Assembly: GCF_024721315.2 (NCBI RefSeq)
Contig: NZ_JANFAK020000068.1
Span: forward strand, 1-42,217
Direction of reading: 5' to 3'
DNA from: Streptomyces sp. Isolate_45
GTDB taxonomy: Bacteria; Actinomycetota; Actinomycetes; Streptomycetales; Streptomycetaceae
Length of the DNA: 42,217 nucleotides
Shown here: positions 40,856 to 42,217 of the stretch, piece after piece
Position numbering within the stretch: position 1 is the first letter of the stretch
Layout of the letters: each line of letters begins with the position of its first letter
Notes under the pieces: generated by a model
Database searches by the model: none
What the model saw: only the letters and a program-made list of their open reading frames with translations
Told to the model about the DNA's origin: nothing
Position numbers and translations under genes: made by a program

Positions 40856-42217
40856 TCAGGCCCGGGGGCGCGGTTCCGCTTCGGCTTCCGCTTCCGGGCC
40901 GGCGCCGGGGGCCCCCGGTTCCGGTACGGCGGCGAAGGGCACGACGGCGACGGTGACGTTGTCGTGCCCGCCCCCGTCGAGGGCGTGGCCCACCAGGACC
41001 TGCGCGCTGTGCAGGGGACGGACGGCCGCGTCGGAGGGCAGGACCTGGGCCATGTCCCGGGCGGACTCCGCGTAGTTCCAGAGGCCGTCGGTGCAGACGA
41101 CGACCACGCCGGGGTGATCCGGCTTGTAGCTGGCGGTGTGCGGTTCGAGCTCGTACGCGTCGGCCCCGAGCCAGCCGGTGATGGCGTGGGCCCGGACGTC
41201 GGCGTAGGCCTCGGCCTCGCCCATCAGGCCCGCCGCGACCATCTGGGCGGCCCACGAGTCGTCCTCGGTCAGGCGCCGGGGCATGGCGCCACGGTCGTCG
41301 GGCACCCAGTAGGCGCGGCTGTCACCGACCCAGCCGATGGTCAGGACACCGCCGCTGACGACGGCGCCGACCAGCGTGCAGGCGGGCGCGTTCTGCGCCC
41401 CGGGAGTCTCGGGCGCGAGGGCGTTCACCGCGGTGGCGGCGGCGAGGATCGCCTCGTGCATGGCCTCCTGGGGGTGGGCGCCGCGGGGGAGGGCGTCGAG
41501 GAGCGCCTCGTTGGCGGCGCGGGCGGCCGCGGCCGAGGCCTCGTCGGGCCGGCTCGCGGAGGAGACGCCGTCGCACACGATGGCCACGGTGGCGGCCGAC
41601 CCGTCGGGCAGGGCGGTCGCCGACACCGCGAAGGAGTCCTCGTTGCGGTGGTGGCGCAGGCCGCGGTCGCTGACGGCGGCGACGCTGCCGAGCTCCTCCT
41701 CCAGGTGGTCCCGCTCGCGGGGCTGGGCGTGGCCGCAGTGCTCGCAGTACCCGTCCGGGTCGACGTGCCCGGCGCGGCAGGCGACGCAGGTCTTCCCGCC
41801 GTCCCCCGCCGGGACGGCGCCGTACGGGTCCTCGTGCGCGGCTCCGCCCTGCGCGCCGTACGGCTCCTCGTGCGCGGGCGCCCCCCACGCCCCGTCCCCG
41901 ACCGGCGCACCGGGGTCCCCGGCGCCGCCGGGGAGGTCGTGGCGCACGGGATCCTGCCCGTACGGGGCCTGGTGGTGGCCCGGCTCCTGACCGTGCGGCC
42001 GCTCGTGACGGGTCGGCTCGGGCCCGTGCGGGGCATCGCCCCGGGTCGGTTCCTGTCCGTACGGGGCCTGGTGGCGGCCCTGTTCCTGTCCGTACGAGCC
42101 CTCGTGCCCGGCGTCGGAGGCGCCCCAGGGCACGCTCGGGCCCGGCATGACGGAGCCGTCGTCGACCAGGGTCGGGGCGGCCTCGGCCACGCTGCCCCAG
42201 CCGGGCGCGGGCAGCCC
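40856..42217 (-). CDS. PP2C-family Ser/Thr phosphatase, N-terminus beyond the window
   Basis: At least 453 residues; the frame is open to the right edge, so the true start may lie outside (a GTG at 42190 is possible but has no ribosome-binding site visible). A low-complexity region carries about six degenerate Tyr/His-Gly-Gln/Pro-Glu repeats, then a zinc ribbon (Cys-Val-Ala-Cys, Cys-Glu-His-Cys). The PP2C domain follows, with Asp-Arg-Gly-Leu-Arg-His-His-Arg-Asn-Glu-Asp, Cys-Asp-Gly-Val, Gly-Asp-Ser-Arg, Cys-Thr-Asp-Gly-Leu-Trp and Gly-Gly-His-Asp-Asn-Val-Thr metal and catalytic motifs. It should dephosphorylate kinase targets, perhaps the FHA partner's ligands. Confidence 0.93.
   Translation of the reverse strand, partial: GLPAPGWGSVAEAAPTLVDDGSVMPGPSVPWGASDAGHEGSYGQEQGRHQAPYGQEPTRGDAPHGPEPTRHERPHGQEPGHHQAPYGQDPVRHDLPGGAGDPGAPVGDGAWGAPAHEEPYGAQGGAAHEDPYGAVPAGDGGKTCVACRAGHVDPDGYCEHCGHAQPRERDHLEEELGSVAAVSDRGLRHHRNEDSFAVSATALPDGSAATVAIVCDGVSSASRPDEASAAAARAANEALLDALPRGAHPQEAMHEAILAAATAVNALAPETPGAQNAPACTLVGAVVSGGVLTIGWVGDSRAYWVPDDRGAMPRRLTEDDSWAAQMVAAGLMGEAEAYADVRAHAITGWLGADAYELEPHTASYKPDHPGVVVVCTDGLWNYAESARDMAQVLPSDAAVRPLHSAQVLVGHALDGGGHDNVTVAVVPFAAVPEPGAPGAGPEAEAEAEPRPRA

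Overview
The window is about 42 kb of very GC-rich actinobacterial DNA, almost certainly from a Streptomyces or a close relative. The evidence is pervasive GTG starts and ATGA/GTGA gene overlaps, a dynA-dynB-ssbB sporulation operon, a TQXA-type surface protein, GlbO, EttA and a PP2C/VWA/FHA operon. All functional calls rest on sequence motifs read by eye; no database search was run.

Left flank (1-4.8 kb): two tandem paralogous membrane proteins (the first cut by the window edge), a perfect bidirectional terminator, then a minus-strand set of histidine kinase, DrrA-type ABC ATPase and DrrB-type ABC-2 permease. No response regulator is present.

Biosynthetic gene cluster (about 4.9-24.4 kb, possibly including the exporter and kinase). 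A divergent promoter region separates a type II thioesterase (minus) from a long plus-strand run: MbtH-like protein, acyl carrier protein, two ketosynthases with complete Cys-His-His triads, two ketosynthase-like proteins with Arg at the Cys position, an alpha/beta hydrolase, a double-hotdog protein, two small hotdog dehydratases, a FabG-type ketoreductase, a DsbA/HCCA-isomerase-like protein, and one 1172-residue NRPS protein (C-domain stub, A, PCP, TauD-type Fe/2-oxoglutarate oxygenase). After a hairpin come SbnB- and SbnA-like 2,3-diaminopropionate synthases, a SerA-like 3-phosphoglycerate dehydrogenase, a YbaK-type tRNA-editing protein and a second type II thioesterase. The PKS genes look like a highly reducing type II polyketide synthase that would make a polyene or otherwise reduced acyl chain. 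SerA, SbnA and SbnB would supply L-2,3-diaminopropionate (Dap). The A domain, with two acidic residues in its inferred specificity pocket, would load Dap on the PCP and the fused TauD domain would hydroxylate or otherwise oxidise it. The predicted product is therefore a reduced polyketide-acyl/oxidised-Dap hybrid. No complete condensation domain is visible. I do not recognise this cluster as that of a named compound.

Right flank (24.5-42.2 kb): a GGCT-like gene, tRNA-Arg(UCU), dynA-dynB-ssbB, a TQXA-domain protein that has lost its thioester Cys, a PAP2-diacylglycerol kinase fusion, a coiled-coil membrane protein, ettA with a TTG start, a hotdog thioesterase, a conserved hypothetical protein, truncated haemoglobin, a PCMT-like methyltransferase, and a minus-strand PP2C-VWA-FHA operon running off the right edge. 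This part looks like ordinary conserved chromosome.
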